From: Kaistella sp. 97-N-M2
GTDB lineage: Bacteria; Bacteroidota; Bacteroidia; Flavobacteriales; Weeksellaceae
DNA: 64,000 nucleotides
Assembly (NCBI RefSeq): GCF_021513235.1
Contig: NZ_CP090976.1
Location: 372,001-436,000 of the forward strand
Reading direction: 5' to 3'
In this document: positions 53,339 to 62,414 of the stretch, in pieces
How the letters are laid out: each line of letters opens with the position of its first letter
Position numbering within the stretch: the first letter of the stretch is position 1
Position numbers and translations under genes: made by a program
The notes under the pieces: model-generated
Seen by the model: only the letters and a program-made list of their open reading frames with translations
Told to the model about the DNA's origin: nothing
The model's database searches: none

Positions 53339-53989
53339 TTATCGCTGTAATTTTTCGCCATAAGAAAGATCGCCAGCGTCGCCCAAGCCCGGCGTAATGT
53401 AACCTTTGGAAGTTAGATTTTCATCGATGACACCAACCCAGATTTTTGCGTCGGGATAGGCTTTTTGAATGGTTTCGACGCCCTGTCTTGAAGCGATGGC
53501 GGCGACGATATGAAGTTGCGTAGGTTTGCCGTGATTTAACAGATCTTTAATGGCTTCAATCAGGCTGGCGCCGGTGGCCAGCATCGGATCTGCAACGATT
53601 AAAGGTCTGCCGTCGATGCTGGGACAGGTTAAATAATCCTGTTTTATGGAGAAATAATCGTTGGCATCGTGCTTTCTGTAGGCGGCTACAAAGCCACAAT
53701 CTGCCTTGTCGAGATAATTGAGAATCCCCTGAAACAGAGGAACTCCGGCTCTTAAAATCGTTGTAATGACCGGTTGTACGGCAACTTCTCTGGCTTTTAT
53801 TTTATCTAAAGGCGTGGTAATTTCAATTTCTTTTTGATCTAAACCTTTGCTGATCTCGAAAGCGGCGATCTCGCCAATTCTTTCCATATTCCGACGGAAT
53901 TTTAGACGGTCGGTCTGAATTTCTACATTTCGAAGTTCGTTAATCCACGTATTGACAAGCGAAAATTGATCTGATAAGATGGTTACCAT
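53339..53989 (-). CDS. upp: Uracil phosphoribosyltransferase
   Basis: The 216-residue protein has the PRPP site VADPMLATGASLIEAI and the uracil-binding C-terminal YITPGLGDAGDLSYG. ILRAGVPLFQGIL is also typical. It salvages uracil to UMP. Length is normal. It is convergent with comF and downstream of der on the same strand, 81 bp apart. Confidence 0.96.
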   Translation of the reverse strand: MVTILSDQFSLVNTWINELRNVEIQTDRLKFRRNMERIGEIAAFEISKGLDQKEIEITTPLDKIKAREVAVQPVITTILRAGVPLFQGILNYLDKADCGFVAAYRKHDANDYFSIKQDYLTCPSIDGRPLIVADPMLATGASLIEAIKDLLNHGKPTQLHIVAAIASRQGVETIQKAYPDAKIWVGVIDENLTSKGYITPGLGDAGDLSYGEKLQR

Positions 53990-54033
53990 AGATGTTTATT
54001 TGGTCGCAAAGGTCGGGAAAAATTTAAGTACTA

Positions 54034-54067
54034 AAAAGCCTCTTAGAAAAATTCTAAAAGGCTTTTT
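54034..54067 (-). terminator. Terminator of der
   Basis: AAAAAGCCTCTTAGAA and TTCTAAAAGGCTTTTT form a long stem with one mismatch around a short loop. On the minus strand it ends with a T-run. Confidence 0.8.
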
Positions 54068-54070
54068 AAT

Positions 54071-55378
54071 TTATTTTTGTCGGAAGTAAACCTCGATCGG
54101 CACTCCGGTGAAACCGAAATGTTTTCGAAGTTGGTTCTCAGTAAATCTTTTGTATGCTTCTTTCACATATTGTGGCAGATTACAGAAAAACACAAACTGC
54201 GGGCTTGGCGTCGGCAACTGCACACAATATTTAATTTTCACATATTTTCCTTTCAAGGCCGGCGGTGGCGTAGCTTCGAAAACGGGAAGCATCACTTCAT
54301 TCAGTTTGGAAGTTTTAATTTTTTTCGCTCTGTTTTCGTAAACTTCCATGGCAACTTCCACAGATTTCAGAATTCGCTGTTTCGTTAAAGCGGAGATGAA
54401 AAGGACGGGAATATCGGTAAACTGACCAATTTTATCTTTAATCTGTGCTTCGAAATCCCGCGTCGTATTGGTCTCTTTTTCTACCAAATCCCATTTATTT
54501 ACAACGATTACAATTCCTTTTCTGTTTTTTTGAGCCAATCCGAAAATATTCATATCCTGAGATTCCCACCCTAAAGTGGCATCCACCATGATAATTACCA
54601 CATCAGAATATTCAATGGACCGAACAGACCGCATTACCGAATAAAACTCCAGATCCTCTTTTACTTTGGCTTTTCGGCGCATTCCGGCGGTATCCACCAA
54701 AACAAATTCGTGTCCGAACTTGTTGTATAAAGTTTGAATTGAATCACGTGTTGTACCGGCAACATCGGTTACAATATTCTGTTCTTTGTCCAGCAAAGCG
54801 TTGGTTAAAGTGGATTTTCCTACGTTCGGACGACCTGCGATGGTGATTTTCGGTAAACCTTCGAAAGGGTCTTTATAATCGGTTGTGGGGAAATCGTTTA
54901 CAATATCGTCCAACAATTCGCCGGTTCCGGAACCAGTGGCAGAAGACATGGTGTAATATTTTGAAATTCCCAGCTGATAAAATTCGGTGGCAGCCAGTTC
55001 TTCTTTCGCAGAATCGGCTTTGTTAACGACGATGTACACTGGTTTATTGGAGCGTCTCAACATTTCGTGAATCTCCAGATCAGTATCTGTTAAGCCCTCT
55101 TCAACATTCAGCATAAAGATAATTGAGGTAGCTTCATCAACCGCCAACTCGACCTGTTTGGTGATTTCTCCCTGAAAAACGTCTTCGGAATTTACTTCAT
55201 AACCTCCCGTGTCGATCACGGTGAATTCAACCCCATTCCAGTCGGATTTTCCGTAGTGGCGGTCTCTGGTGACGCCGGACGTGGAATCTACAATTGCTTC
55301 GCGTCTTTCGAGAAACCGGTTAAAAAGGGTGGATTTCCCAACATTGGGACGTCCTACTATGGCGACGATATTCGACAT
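54071..55378 (-). CDS. der: Ribosome biogenesis GTPase Der (EngA)
   Basis: The 435-residue protein has two tandem G domains, each with a P-loop GRPNVGKST (about 8-16 and 180-188), DTGGYE and DTAGMRR G3 motifs, and NKAD/NKWD G4 motifs. The C-terminal KH-like domain ends FTGVPIEVYFRQK. It acts in 50S ribosome assembly. Length is typical. A TATCTTTG box at 55444-55451 gives a 65-nt leader. Confidence 0.97.
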   Translation of the reverse strand: MSNIVAIVGRPNVGKSTLFNRFLERREAIVDSTSGVTRDRHYGKSDWNGVEFTVIDTGGYEVNSEDVFQGEITKQVELAVDEATSIIFMLNVEEGLTDTDLEIHEMLRRSNKPVYIVVNKADSAKEELAATEFYQLGISKYYTMSSATGSGTGELLDDIVNDFPTTDYKDPFEGLPKITIAGRPNVGKSTLTNALLDKEQNIVTDVAGTTRDSIQTLYNKFGHEFVLVDTAGMRRKAKVKEDLEFYSVMRSVRSIEYSDVVIIMVDATLGWESQDMNIFGLAQKNRKGIVIVVNKWDLVEKETNTTRDFEAQIKDKIGQFTDIPVLFISALTKQRILKSVEVAMEVYENRAKKIKTSKLNEVMLPVFEATPPPALKGKYVKIKYCVQLPTPSPQFVFFCNLPQYVKEAYKRFTENQLRKHFGFTGVPIEVYFRQK

Positions 55379-55443
55379 AAAATTTTGTTTAATAATGACA
55401 TTATTAATGGGTTACTCGAACTTTTCGAGCCCAAAAATTTTTG

Positions 55444-55451
55444 CAAAGATA
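55444..55451 (-). promoter_or_regulatory. Candidate -7 box (TATCTTTG) for der
   Basis: TAnnTTTG match on the minus strand, 65 nt upstream of the ATG at 55378. The -33 position reads AAAA rather than TTTG. Confidence 0.35.
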
Positions 55452-55564
55452 GTTTTTTTTGTTGTAGAATTTTTTGCCTGGATATTTTGTAACTTCTCGC
55501 CTCAATTCCTTACTTATCGGTAGGTTTTGAAATCGTTAAAAATCTAAACAAAAAATTAATAATT

Positions 55565-56119
55565 ATGATTGCTTTTTTAATAATTATCGCACTGCTTGTG
55601 GTGTTTTTCATGTATGGAATTTCCATCTACAACCGTTTGGTGAAGCTGAGAACAATGGTTCAGGAAGCCTGGAGCAGTATTGACGTGATGCTGAAAAAAC
55701 GCCACGATCTTATTCCGAACCTTATCGAAACCGTGAAAGGGTATGCCACGCACGAACGGGAAACCTTCGACAGCGTAACCAGAGCAAGAGCCGCAGCCAT
55801 GTCCGCCAATTCCATACAGGAGAAAGAAGCTGCAGAAAAAAACCTGAACCAGGCGATGATGAATTTAAATGCAGTGGCCGAGCAGTATCCCGATCTGAAA
55901 GCGAACGCCAATTTTCTTCAACTTCAGGCCGAACTTTCAGCTTTGGAGGGCGACATCGAAAAATCCAGAAGATATTATAACGGAACGGTGCGGGAAAATA
56001 ATATTCTGGTAGAAACCTTCCCGAGCAATATTATTGCGAACATGTACAAGTTTACAAAATCGACTTTCTTTGAATTGGATAATGTTGCAGAAAGAGCCGT
56101 GCCGACTGTAAAATTCTAA
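55565..56119 (+). CDS. LemA family protein
   Basis: The 184-residue protein has one N-terminal membrane segment (residues 2-20) then the LemA core: RLVKLRTMVQEAWSSIDVMLKKRHDLIPNLIETVKGYATHE, RARAAAM and YYNGTVRENN. The topology is N-terminus out, helical body in the cytoplasm or periplasm; function is unknown. It is followed 4 bp later by a DUF2207 gene, its usual partner. Confidence 0.93.
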   Translation: MIAFLIIIALLVVFFMYGISIYNRLVKLRTMVQEAWSSIDVMLKKRHDLIPNLIETVKGYATHERETFDSVTRARAAAMSANSIQEKEAAEKNLNQAMMNLNAVAEQYPDLKANANFLQLQAELSALEGDIEKSRRYYNGTVRENNILVETFPSNIIANMYKFTKSTFFELDNVAERAVPTVKF

Positions 56120-56123
56120 CAAA

Positions 56124-58052
56124 ATGAAACGTTTTATTTTTCTTTTTCTCCTGCTGACTTTCGGTTTCGGATCTGCACAGGACGTGTCGTTCGACGCCAC
56201 CGCGCAGAATAATTACGAACACATCCTCTCCTTTCATTCCGATATCGATATCTCGAAGGAGGCTATTGTAACGGTGCACGAAAAGATAAAAGTGTACGCT
56301 GCCGGCATAAACATTCGCCGCGGAATTTTTCGCACACTGCCTTTGTGGCGAGAGATCAACGGCAAGAAAACACGCATCAAGTACGATATTGTTTCAGTTA
56401 AAAGAGATGGTGAGAAAGAAACTTATCACACCGAAAGTTCCGGCGCCGATTACGCCATTTATTTTGGACAGAAAGACCACATTTTAACGCCCGGCGTTTA
56501 CGACTACGATCTTACTTACACGACGACGAACCAAATTGGCTTTTTCCAAAATTACGATGAATTTTACTGGAATGTTAACGGCGCTTTGTGGGATTATGAA
56601 GTCGACGAAGTTTCGGCTACCGTAAATTTACCCGAAGGTGCGAAAATTGTTCAAAATTCCTGCTACACGGGACAATACGGCTCCACTTCTTCTAATTGCA
56701 CCAGCGAAAAAATTTCCGAAACCGCTATTCAGTTTGCTGCCACAAATCTGCAGAAGAATGAAGGTTTAACGATTGCAGTCGGTTTCAACAAAGGAATATT
56801 TGCGCCACCGCCACCACCGGGATTACTGGAGAAATACGGCGTTTTGGCTGTTCTGCTTCTGGCCGCTTTAGGACTTTCTGCCTATTTTTATACTAGTTGG
56901 CAAAAATATGGCATCGATCCTGTGAAACCGGTGGTTTACCCGCAGTTCAACGCACCACAAAATCTTTCTCCCGCTTCGTTGGGTTATCTGGATAACGAAT
57001 ATTACTCCAATCACATGATTTCTGCGGCCATTGTAAGTCTGGGCGTTAAAGGTTTCGTTAAAATTATCGAAGACGACCAAAGGATTTTAGGAATTTTTGG
57101 CGGAAAGGAATACACGCTGGAAAAAACGAAGGAACCCGACCAAACTTTACCCAAAGAGGAAATCAACCTGATGAACACGTTTTTTCCGGGGGAAGCGAAA
57201 ACCGTTTCTTTCACTGGAAAATACAGCTCAAAAATCGAAAATGCCGTTAACGATTTTAAGGCAAGTCTGCAATTTCAACATGACGCTTTTTTAAAAAAAG
57301 GCAATAATACCGGCAAATTGGTTTTCCCCGCATTATCGATTTTGATTTTGTATGCCGCGGGACTCTTTTTTAGTTTTCGCCTCAGTTACAACGACTCCTA
57401 TTTAGGAATAGGAATTTTTTTAGGCGTTTTCACTTTGGTGCTCGCCGTGCTTTTTTCCTTCTTATTTGAGCGGTACCGACTCATAAAGTGGAGCTTCGGT
57501 CTGGTCTCGGTGGGTCTTATTTTCCTTTCGATCGTGTCTTTTTCAGCCGATGCGGAACGAAACGAAAACGTGGGATTCTACGCGTCGTACGGCTTTTTGA
57601 TTTTCGGATTTATCGCAATGGTGATTTTTCAATACCTCATCAAACAGCCTTCGCCGGAAAAACAGGAAACACAATCGCTTATTGAAGGATTTAAAATGTA
57701 TTTGGGAACGGCGGAAGAAAAAACGCTGCAGTTTCATAATCCGCCTGAGATGACGCCGGCGGTTTTTGAAAAAATGCTGCCCTATGCCATGGTTTTGGGC
57801 GTGGATAAAATTTGGGGAGAAAAATTCCAAAGCATGTTAAAAAGATCCGCTCTTGGCGCAAATGATCACTACCAATCGAACTGGTTTGTCGGCGCATCGC
57901 TGATGAATATGAATTTTGCAAGTTCGCTCAATTCGTCGCTTTCGCAATCGATCGCTAGTTCTTCCACACAACCTTCGAGTTCCGGCAGCGGATCCGGTGG
58001 TGGTGGCTTTTCCGGCGGTGGCGGCGGCGGCGGCGGTGGTGGCGGCTGGTAA
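56124..58052 (+). CDS. DUF2207 domain membrane protein with glycine-rich tail
   Basis: The 642-residue protein has a signal peptide (MKRFIFLFLLLTFGFGSAQ), an extracytoplasmic DUF2207 domain (about 25-230) with HEKIKVYAAGINIRRGIFR, a membrane helix near 236-255, a soluble part and four further helices (about 390-510). It ends in a low-complexity FSGGGGGGGGGGGW tail after a Ser-rich stretch, as usual in this family. LemA/DUF2207 pairs are widespread; their role in the envelope is not known. Confidence 0.92.
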   Translation: MKRFIFLFLLLTFGFGSAQDVSFDATAQNNYEHILSFHSDIDISKEAIVTVHEKIKVYAAGINIRRGIFRTLPLWREINGKKTRIKYDIVSVKRDGEKETYHTESSGADYAIYFGQKDHILTPGVYDYDLTYTTTNQIGFFQNYDEFYWNVNGALWDYEVDEVSATVNLPEGAKIVQNSCYTGQYGSTSSNCTSEKISETAIQFAATNLQKNEGLTIAVGFNKGIFAPPPPPGLLEKYGVLAVLLLAALGLSAYFYTSWQKYGIDPVKPVVYPQFNAPQNLSPASLGYLDNEYYSNHMISAAIVSLGVKGFVKIIEDDQRILGIFGGKEYTLEKTKEPDQTLPKEEINLMNTFFPGEAKTVSFTGKYSSKIENAVNDFKASLQFQHDAFLKKGNNTGKLVFPALSILILYAAGLFFSFRLSYNDSYLGIGIFLGVFTLVLAVLFSFLFERYRLIKWSFGLVSVGLIFLSIVSFSADAERNENVGFYASYGFLIFGFIAMVIFQYLIKQPSPEKQETQSLIEGFKMYLGTAEEKTLQFHNPPEMTPAVFEKMLPYAMVLGVDKIWGEKFQSMLKRSALGANDHYQSNWFVGASLMNMNFASSLNSSLSQSIASSSTQPSSSGSGSGGGGFSGGGGGGGGGGGW

Positions 58053-58220
58053 AATACAAGTGTTTAGAAAATATTTAAAGAGTTAGCTGACATTCAGAAA
58101 GCATTTTTTAAGCGACTTAATAAAGGATTGTCTTTTTAACGACAGTAAATTTTGAAAGCTTTATCAAAAGACGAGAAAGAGCCCTTTTATAATAATTTTA
58201 AAATATAAAAAAGTCCTTTC
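58053..58220. other. Gene-free stretch after the DUF2207 gene
   Basis: No credible gene is seen between the DUF2207 stop and the repeat element. The stretch is AT-rich, with no clear hairpin that I can support for the plus-strand transcript. Confidence 0.4.
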
Positions 58221-58330
58221 TTGTAGCCCCGATTGCAACGGCATCCTTTTTATTTTTGCCAAAAAATAAAAAGATAAAGTGGAAAGCGGGTACGGTTTCG
58301 GGAAGAAGACCGGACTTCGCGCTCCTAAAA
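58221..58330 (-). repeat. Modular dispersed element, copy B2
   Basis: Read on the minus strand it has GGAGCGCGAAG, CCCGAAAC, TACCCGCTTTCCACTTTATC, a core hairpin (T-run, TATTTTTTGGC, A-run; 58245-58275), then GGATGCCGTTGCAATCGGGG. The blocks match copy B1 at 17369-17490 with a different core. It lies between the convergent DUF2207 and murA genes. Confidence 0.72.
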
Positions 58331-58363
58331 AAAGCCCTTTCAACAAGTGAAATGGCTTTTTTT
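58327..58363. terminator. Terminator of murA
   Basis: AAAAAAAGCC and GGCTTTTTTT form a 10-bp stem, extended by TTTC/GAAA after one mismatch, with loop AACAAGT. It can work in both directions. Confidence 0.85.
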
Positions 58364-58380
58364 ATGCGTAAATTTTGGCT

Positions 58381-59688
58381 TTAAATCCTCTCAATATCGG
58401 CGCCGATGGCTTTTAAGCGTCCGTCGATGTTTTCATAACCGCGGTCGATCTGCTCGATATTGTGAATGGTGGAGGTTCCTTCCGCTGAAAGTGCGGCGAT
58501 GAGCATGGCATTTCCGGCGCGGATGTCGGGGGAAATCATGGTTGTTCCGCGCAACGGATATTCGTGATTCAGCCCTACGATGGTGGCTCTGTGCGGATCG
58601 CACAAAATAATCTGCGCACCCATATCGATGAGTTTATCGACGAAGAACAACCGCGATTCGAACATTTTCTGATGAACCAAAACCGTTCCCTTGGCCTGTG
58701 TTGCCACCACCAGAATAATGGAGAGCAAATCCGGCGTGAATCCTGGCCAGGGCGCATCCGAAACCGTTAAAATGGAACCGTCGATAAACTTTTGAATTTT
58801 ATAATTTTCCTGCGCGGGAATGTAAATATCGTCGCCGCGACGCTCCAGGTGGATGCCGAGTTTGCGAAACGTATTGGGAATTACACCCAGTTCGTTCCAG
58901 TTTACATTTTTGATGGTGATCTCAGATTTCGTCATGGCGGCAAGGCCAATCCAGGAGCCGATCTCTACCATATCCGGAAGCATGGTATGGTCTGTACCGC
59001 CAAGGTGCGAAACTCCTTCGATGGTGAGCAGATTGGAACCGATGCCGGAAATGTTGGCACCCATTCTGTTCAGCATTTTGCACAACTGCTGCAGATAGGG
59101 TTCGCAAGCAGCGTTGTAAATACTTGTCGTTCCTTTGGCTAAAACCGCGGCCATTACGATGTTTGCAGTCCCCGTAACGGAAGCTTCTTCGAGTAAAATA
59201 AATTTGCCGCGAAGTTCCTTCGCCTTCAGCGTATAAAAGAATTCTTTTTCGTCGTACTGAAAATCTGCGCCCAGTTCAACCAATCCCTGAAAGTGCGTAT
59301 CCAAACGCCGTCTTCCAATTTTATCACCGCCCGGCGTGGGCATATACGCCTCGCCGAACCTCGCTAACATAGGCCCCAAAAGCATCACAGAGCCTCTAAG
59401 TTTGGCGCCGTCTTTCTTAAAATCGGCGGATTTTATGTAATCGAAATTGATGGCATCTGCCTGAAAGGTGAAATCTCCGTGTCCGTTTTTGGTAACTTTC
59501 ACGCCAAAATCACCTAAAATTTCAATGAGTCTGTTGACATCATGAATGTCCGGAATATTTTTAACGCGAACGGCTTCATCGGTTAATAAAACCGCACATA
59601 GGATTTGGAGGGCTTCATTTTTCGCACCTTGCGGCGTAATTTCTCCGTGCAGCTTTTTGCCGCCTTTAATTTGAAAAGATCCGCTCAT
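58381..59688 (-). CDS. murA: UDP-N-acetylglucosamine 1-carboxyvinyltransferase with Asp in place of active-site Cys
   Basis: The 435-residue enzyme has K23 in GAKNEA, the loop LRGSVMLLGPMLARFGEAY and PTPGGDKIGRRRLDTH. The residue after GG, D122, stands where Escherichia coli MurA has C115, the fosfomycin target. Asp at this position is known in naturally fosfomycin-resistant MurA enzymes (Mycobacterium, Chlamydia). It catalyses the first committed step of peptidoglycan synthesis. It starts 2 bp after the DUF4290 gene stop, so the two are one operon. Confidence 0.96.
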   Translation of the reverse strand: MSGSFQIKGGKKLHGEITPQGAKNEALQILCAVLLTDEAVRVKNIPDIHDVNRLIEILGDFGVKVTKNGHGDFTFQADAINFDYIKSADFKKDGAKLRGSVMLLGPMLARFGEAYMPTPGGDKIGRRRLDTHFQGLVELGADFQYDEKEFFYTLKAKELRGKFILLEEASVTGTANIVMAAVLAKGTTSIYNAACEPYLQQLCKMLNRMGANISGIGSNLLTIEGVSHLGGTDHTMLPDMVEIGSWIGLAAMTKSEITIKNVNWNELGVIPNTFRKLGIHLERRGDDIYIPAQENYKIQKFIDGSILTVSDAPWPGFTPDLLSIILVVATQAKGTVLVHQKMFESRLFFVDKLIDMGAQIILCDPHRATIVGLNHEYPLRGTTMISPDIRAGNAMLIAALSAEGTSTIHNIEQIDRGYENIDGRLKAIGADIERI

Positions 59689-59690
59689 TC

Positions 59691-60353
59691 TTAGTTTCGA
59701 TTTTTATTATTTTGATAATTCCGGCGCTTATTCTGGTTGTTGTTTTGGTTTTGGTTGCCCCGGCCGTTGTTCTTATTATTGCCGTTGCTGTTGCGGTTGG
59801 TGGCGTAGTAGATTTTACTCTTTTCCAGCGAATCCAAAACGGTAAGATCCAAACGGTTTCCGGAGAGATCTTTCAAATGACGGAAAATCACCTCATCCTG
59901 CACATGCTCCTTGTTATAAACGTTATAAGATTTTTTCATGTTGTTCGCAATCACCTGGATCAAGGCGTCTTTTTCGTCGCCTGCTTCCAGTTCGATGGCT
60001 TTATCGATGAGCTGTAAAATACTTTTTCCGTAAAATTTAAAATCGCCCTGCAGTTTCGGATAATCCATTTTTCGGGGCTTTTCCTGCAATTCTTCTTCCG
60101 TCGGAAATGGATATGGCGAATCCACGTCTAAATCGTGGCTCGCTAAAATATAAAGATGGTCCCAAAGTTTATGTTTATAATTCTCTTCATCACGCAGCTG
60201 CGGATTTCTTTGCCCCATAAAATCGACGATAGCGACAGCCATTTCATTTCGTTTCTCCTTTGTAGCCAGTTCTTTGCAGCGTTCGACCAGCTGCTGTATA
60301 ATTCTGCCGTATTCCGGCATATGTAAGTGTGTTCTATTGGTATTGTATTCCAT
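59691..60353 (-). CDS. DUF4290 family protein
   Basis: The 220-residue protein begins MEYNTNRTHLHMPEYGRIIQ and contains NPQLRDEENYKHKLWDHL, LDVDSPYPFP and the helical core of DUF4290. From about residue 183 it ends in an Asn/Arg/Gln-rich, low-complexity tail (NNGRGNQNQNNNQNKRRN). Function unknown. The frame opens at 60428, but the ATG at 60353 fits the family and follows a TATATTTG box by 5 nt. It precedes murA by 2 bp. Confidence 0.88.
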   Translation of the reverse strand: MEYNTNRTHLHMPEYGRIIQQLVERCKELATKEKRNEMAVAIVDFMGQRNPQLRDEENYKHKLWDHLYILASHDLDVDSPYPFPTEEELQEKPRKMDYPKLQGDFKFYGKSILQLIDKAIELEAGDEKDALIQVIANNMKKSYNVYNKEHVQDEVIFRHLKDLSGNRLDLTVLDSLEKSKIYYATNRNSNGNNKNNGRGNQNQNNNQNKRRNYQNNKNRN

Positions 60354-60358
60354 AATTG

Positions 60359-60366
60359 CAAATATA
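60359..60366 (-). promoter_or_regulatory. -7 box (TATATTTG) abutting the DUF4290-murA operon start
   Basis: A perfect TAnnTTTG on the minus strand is followed by CAATT and then the ATG at 60353. Transcription from it would begin at or next to the start codon. Confidence 0.5.
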
Positions 60367-60410
60367 TGAATTTGTTTCAGGTTTAAAGTTCCGGATTTTT
60401 CTAATTTTTT

Positions 60411-60540
60411 GGGCGCGTCCCTCGCCACAGCATTCCCTGTGCACGGGCCGGTCTTCGGCTCCCACTCTTTTTTTTCGGAAGATTACGGTTCAAAGCAGAT
60501 TTGGCAAAAAAAAGGAGTTCCGCCTGCGCCCTCACGCGGG
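60411..60540 (+). repeat. Modular dispersed element, copy A2
   Basis: It starts GGGCGCGTCC and ends CCCTCACGCGGG. The conserved middle block GGTCTTCGGCTCCCACTC plus T-run and the right block A-run plus GGAGTTCCGCCTGCG match copy A1 at 4401-4560. The two cores (60421-60448 and about 60477-60504) are unrelated in sequence to those of copy A1 and are not perfect hairpins. It lies in the gap between two minus-strand genes. Confidence 0.82.
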
Positions 60541-60627
60541 ATTGCGCTGCGTATGGAAGAATAAAATTAATAATAAGGGTAAGTTTCTGTTAAACACTTA
60601 TTTAACCTCCTGAATGTAAAAAATTCA

Positions 60628-61035
60628 TCACAGAATAAATTTCTTCTTTTCCTCCGCATTAGGTACAAAGCATTTTTGTGCGGCGAGTTTCATTCTGTTT
60701 TTCGCGATCTGATCGTACACAAAGTCCGAAATAAAATTTGGCAGAAAATTTAAATGACCCGCGACTGCGTATTTTCCGCCTAAAATGCGGACGATGGCCA
60801 GGGCTGCCTGCGATTTTTTCAGATAAAAAGATTTCGGTTTCCAAAGATAAAGCGTACTGAGCTGGTGGGTTTCCAGGTTTCGTTCCTTTAAAAACTGTTG
60901 TGCAAATTCTGACTGCAACGCAGAAAAAAGAAACTGGTCTTTAGAGTCATTGGTTAAAATCCACTGCACCCAAAAATTACAGAAACCGCAGTCGCCGTCA
61001 TAAAACACGTAATATTTTGTGTGGTCAATCATCAT
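60628..61035 (-). CDS. DCC family thiol-disulphide oxidoreductase-like protein
   Basis: The 135-residue protein has the DCC motif FYDGDCGFCN with CxxC at residues 16 and 19, and the family blocks FLFSALQSE and KSQAALAIVRILGG. It is a thioredoxin-fold-like protein without a signal peptide; substrate unknown. Its start (61035 or 61032, both ATG) overlaps the end of the haem-binding protein gene by about 8-11 bases, so coupling is likely. Confidence 0.88.
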   Translation of the reverse strand: MMIDHTKYYVFYDGDCGFCNFWVQWILTNDSKDQFLFSALQSEFAQQFLKERNLETHQLSTLYLWKPKSFYLKKSQAALAIVRILGGKYAVAGHLNFLPNFISDFVYDQIAKNRMKLAAQKCFVPNAEEKKKFIL

Positions 61036-61528
61036 ATTTAAAATAAACTTTATTTTTTTCTCCTGCCGGAAGATTGTGTTCCAAACGGATATTGCTTTCT
61101 GCGAGTTTAAAATACCGAATCAGTTCCTGCTTTTCCGCTTCCGTAAATTTTGCTTCGGGATGCCCCAAAACATACGAATCTAAAGGCATTTCATCCTTTT
61201 CGATCATTTCGCGCGCTTCTTCCATCTTGTGTGCCTGACGTTTTGGTTCGTAGGTGGCAAAAGTTGAGAAGTTAAGATGTTTTCTGCCTTCCTCGATATG
61301 ATTCTGCAAAAACCAGGCGATGGGCTGAATATTCGAGTACCATACATATTTAGTTTCATTGCTGTGGCAATCGTAGCAGCCATTCCGGATTAAACGCGAA
61401 GTTGCTTCCGGCGTTTTTTTGATGGTTAGAAAATCCATTTGCGGTGTCGGTGCCGGATTGTTCTTATCAATTGGAAAAAACTGAATGATGATGAAGGCGA
61501 CCAATAAGATCACTAGAATTTTTTTCAT
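61025..61528 (-). CDS. Haem-binding domain protein with CxxCH
   Basis: The 167-residue protein has an N-terminal membrane anchor or signal (about 3-20), a single c-type haem site CYDCH at residues 51-55, then WYSNIQPIAWFLQNHIEEGRKHLNFS, the haem-binding domain family found in Bacteroidetes. A downstream Met (EKDEMPLDSY) may be the distal ligand. It is periplasmic; electron-transfer partner unknown. It overlaps the DCC gene. Confidence 0.88.
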   Translation of the reverse strand: MKKILVILLVAFIIIQFFPIDKNNPAPTPQMDFLTIKKTPEATSRLIRNGCYDCHSNETKYVWYSNIQPIAWFLQNHIEEGRKHLNFSTFATYEPKRQAHKMEEAREMIEKDEMPLDSYVLGHPEAKFTEAEKQELIRYFKLAESNIRLEHNLPAGEKNKVYFKYDD

Positions 61529-61737
61529 AAGAAAAAGTTTAAGAACGTGAATTTACTTATAATTTCTGAGAAAGCCTGAATATGATGAACGCGTCTCAAC
61601 GATATGACATTTATCAATAAACTGGCATTTCACGGCTAGTTTTGGTAAATTTACGGGAGTTACAAAGGATTCAATCAAAATTTTACTGTTATAGATTTTA
61701 TAAATCGAAAACTGTTTTTTAATTGATAAAAACATTG

Positions 61738-61745
61738 TACTTTTG
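61738..61745 (+). promoter_or_regulatory. -7 box (TACTTTTG) for the peroxiredoxin operon
   Basis: TAnnTTTG match 28 nt upstream of the ATG at 61774, with TTTT at 61715-61718, the expected -33 position. Confidence 0.55.
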
Positions 61746-61773
61746 CACTATCAAATTTTAAAACCATATTATT

Positions 61774-62409
61774 ATGTCATTAGTAGGAAAGAAATTCCCG
61801 AATATCGCAATCGACGCCATGAGTGAAATGGGTGATGATTTAAAAATCAACATTTTCGAACAAACAACCCAAAACGAGCAAAAAGTTGTTTTATTTTGGT
61901 ATCCAAAAGATTTTACTTTTGTTTGTCCGACGGAGTTACACGCCTTTCAGGAGGCTTTAGGAGAATTCGAAAAAAGAAATACAAAAGTAATTGGAGCTTC
62001 TTGCGACACCAACGAAGTCCATTTTGCGTGGTTAAATACGGCAAAAGATAATGGCGGCATCGAAGGTGTTACGTATCCGATTCTTGCAGATACGCACAGA
62101 CAGCTGGCAAACCTTTTAGGAATTGTAGATCAGGATTTTGATTATGACGAAGAAGGAAACGAATCTTTCACCGGATCCAACGTTACGTACAGAGCGACTT
62201 ACCTGATTGATGAAACCGGAAAAATCTTCCACGAATCCGTAAACGATATGCCTTTAGGAAGAAACGTAAAAGAATATTTGCGCTTAATCGATGCGTATAC
62301 ACACGTACAAAAACATGGTGAAGTTTGTCCCGCAAACTGGGAAGAAGGTAAAGAAGCCATGCAGGCCAACAGAAAATCCACCGCAGAATATTTAGCCGCT
62401 CAAAACTAA
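61774..62409 (+). CDS. Peroxiredoxin (typical 2-Cys, AhpC/Prx1 type)
   Basis: The 211-residue enzyme has peroxidatic C51 in FTFVCPTELHAF and a resolving cysteine in HGEVCPANWEEG near residue 187. RATYLIDETGKIFHESVNDMPLGRN is also typical of the Prx1/AhpC group. It reduces peroxides in the cytoplasm. A thioredoxin-like gene begins 5 bp after its stop and is a likely reductant. No AhpF is adjacent. Confidence 0.94.
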   Translation: MSLVGKKFPNIAIDAMSEMGDDLKINIFEQTTQNEQKVVLFWYPKDFTFVCPTELHAFQEALGEFEKRNTKVIGASCDTNEVHFAWLNTAKDNGGIEGVTYPILADTHRQLANLLGIVDQDFDYDEEGNESFTGSNVTYRATYLIDETGKIFHESVNDMPLGRNVKEYLRLIDAYTHVQKHGEVCPANWEEGKEAMQANRKSTAEYLAAQN

Positions 62410-62414
62410 GAATT

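Noticed and set aside
58164-58346. 60-residue open frame on the minus strand downstream of murA
   Set aside because: It is made of the dispersed element B2 and the murA terminator, so it is not a gene.
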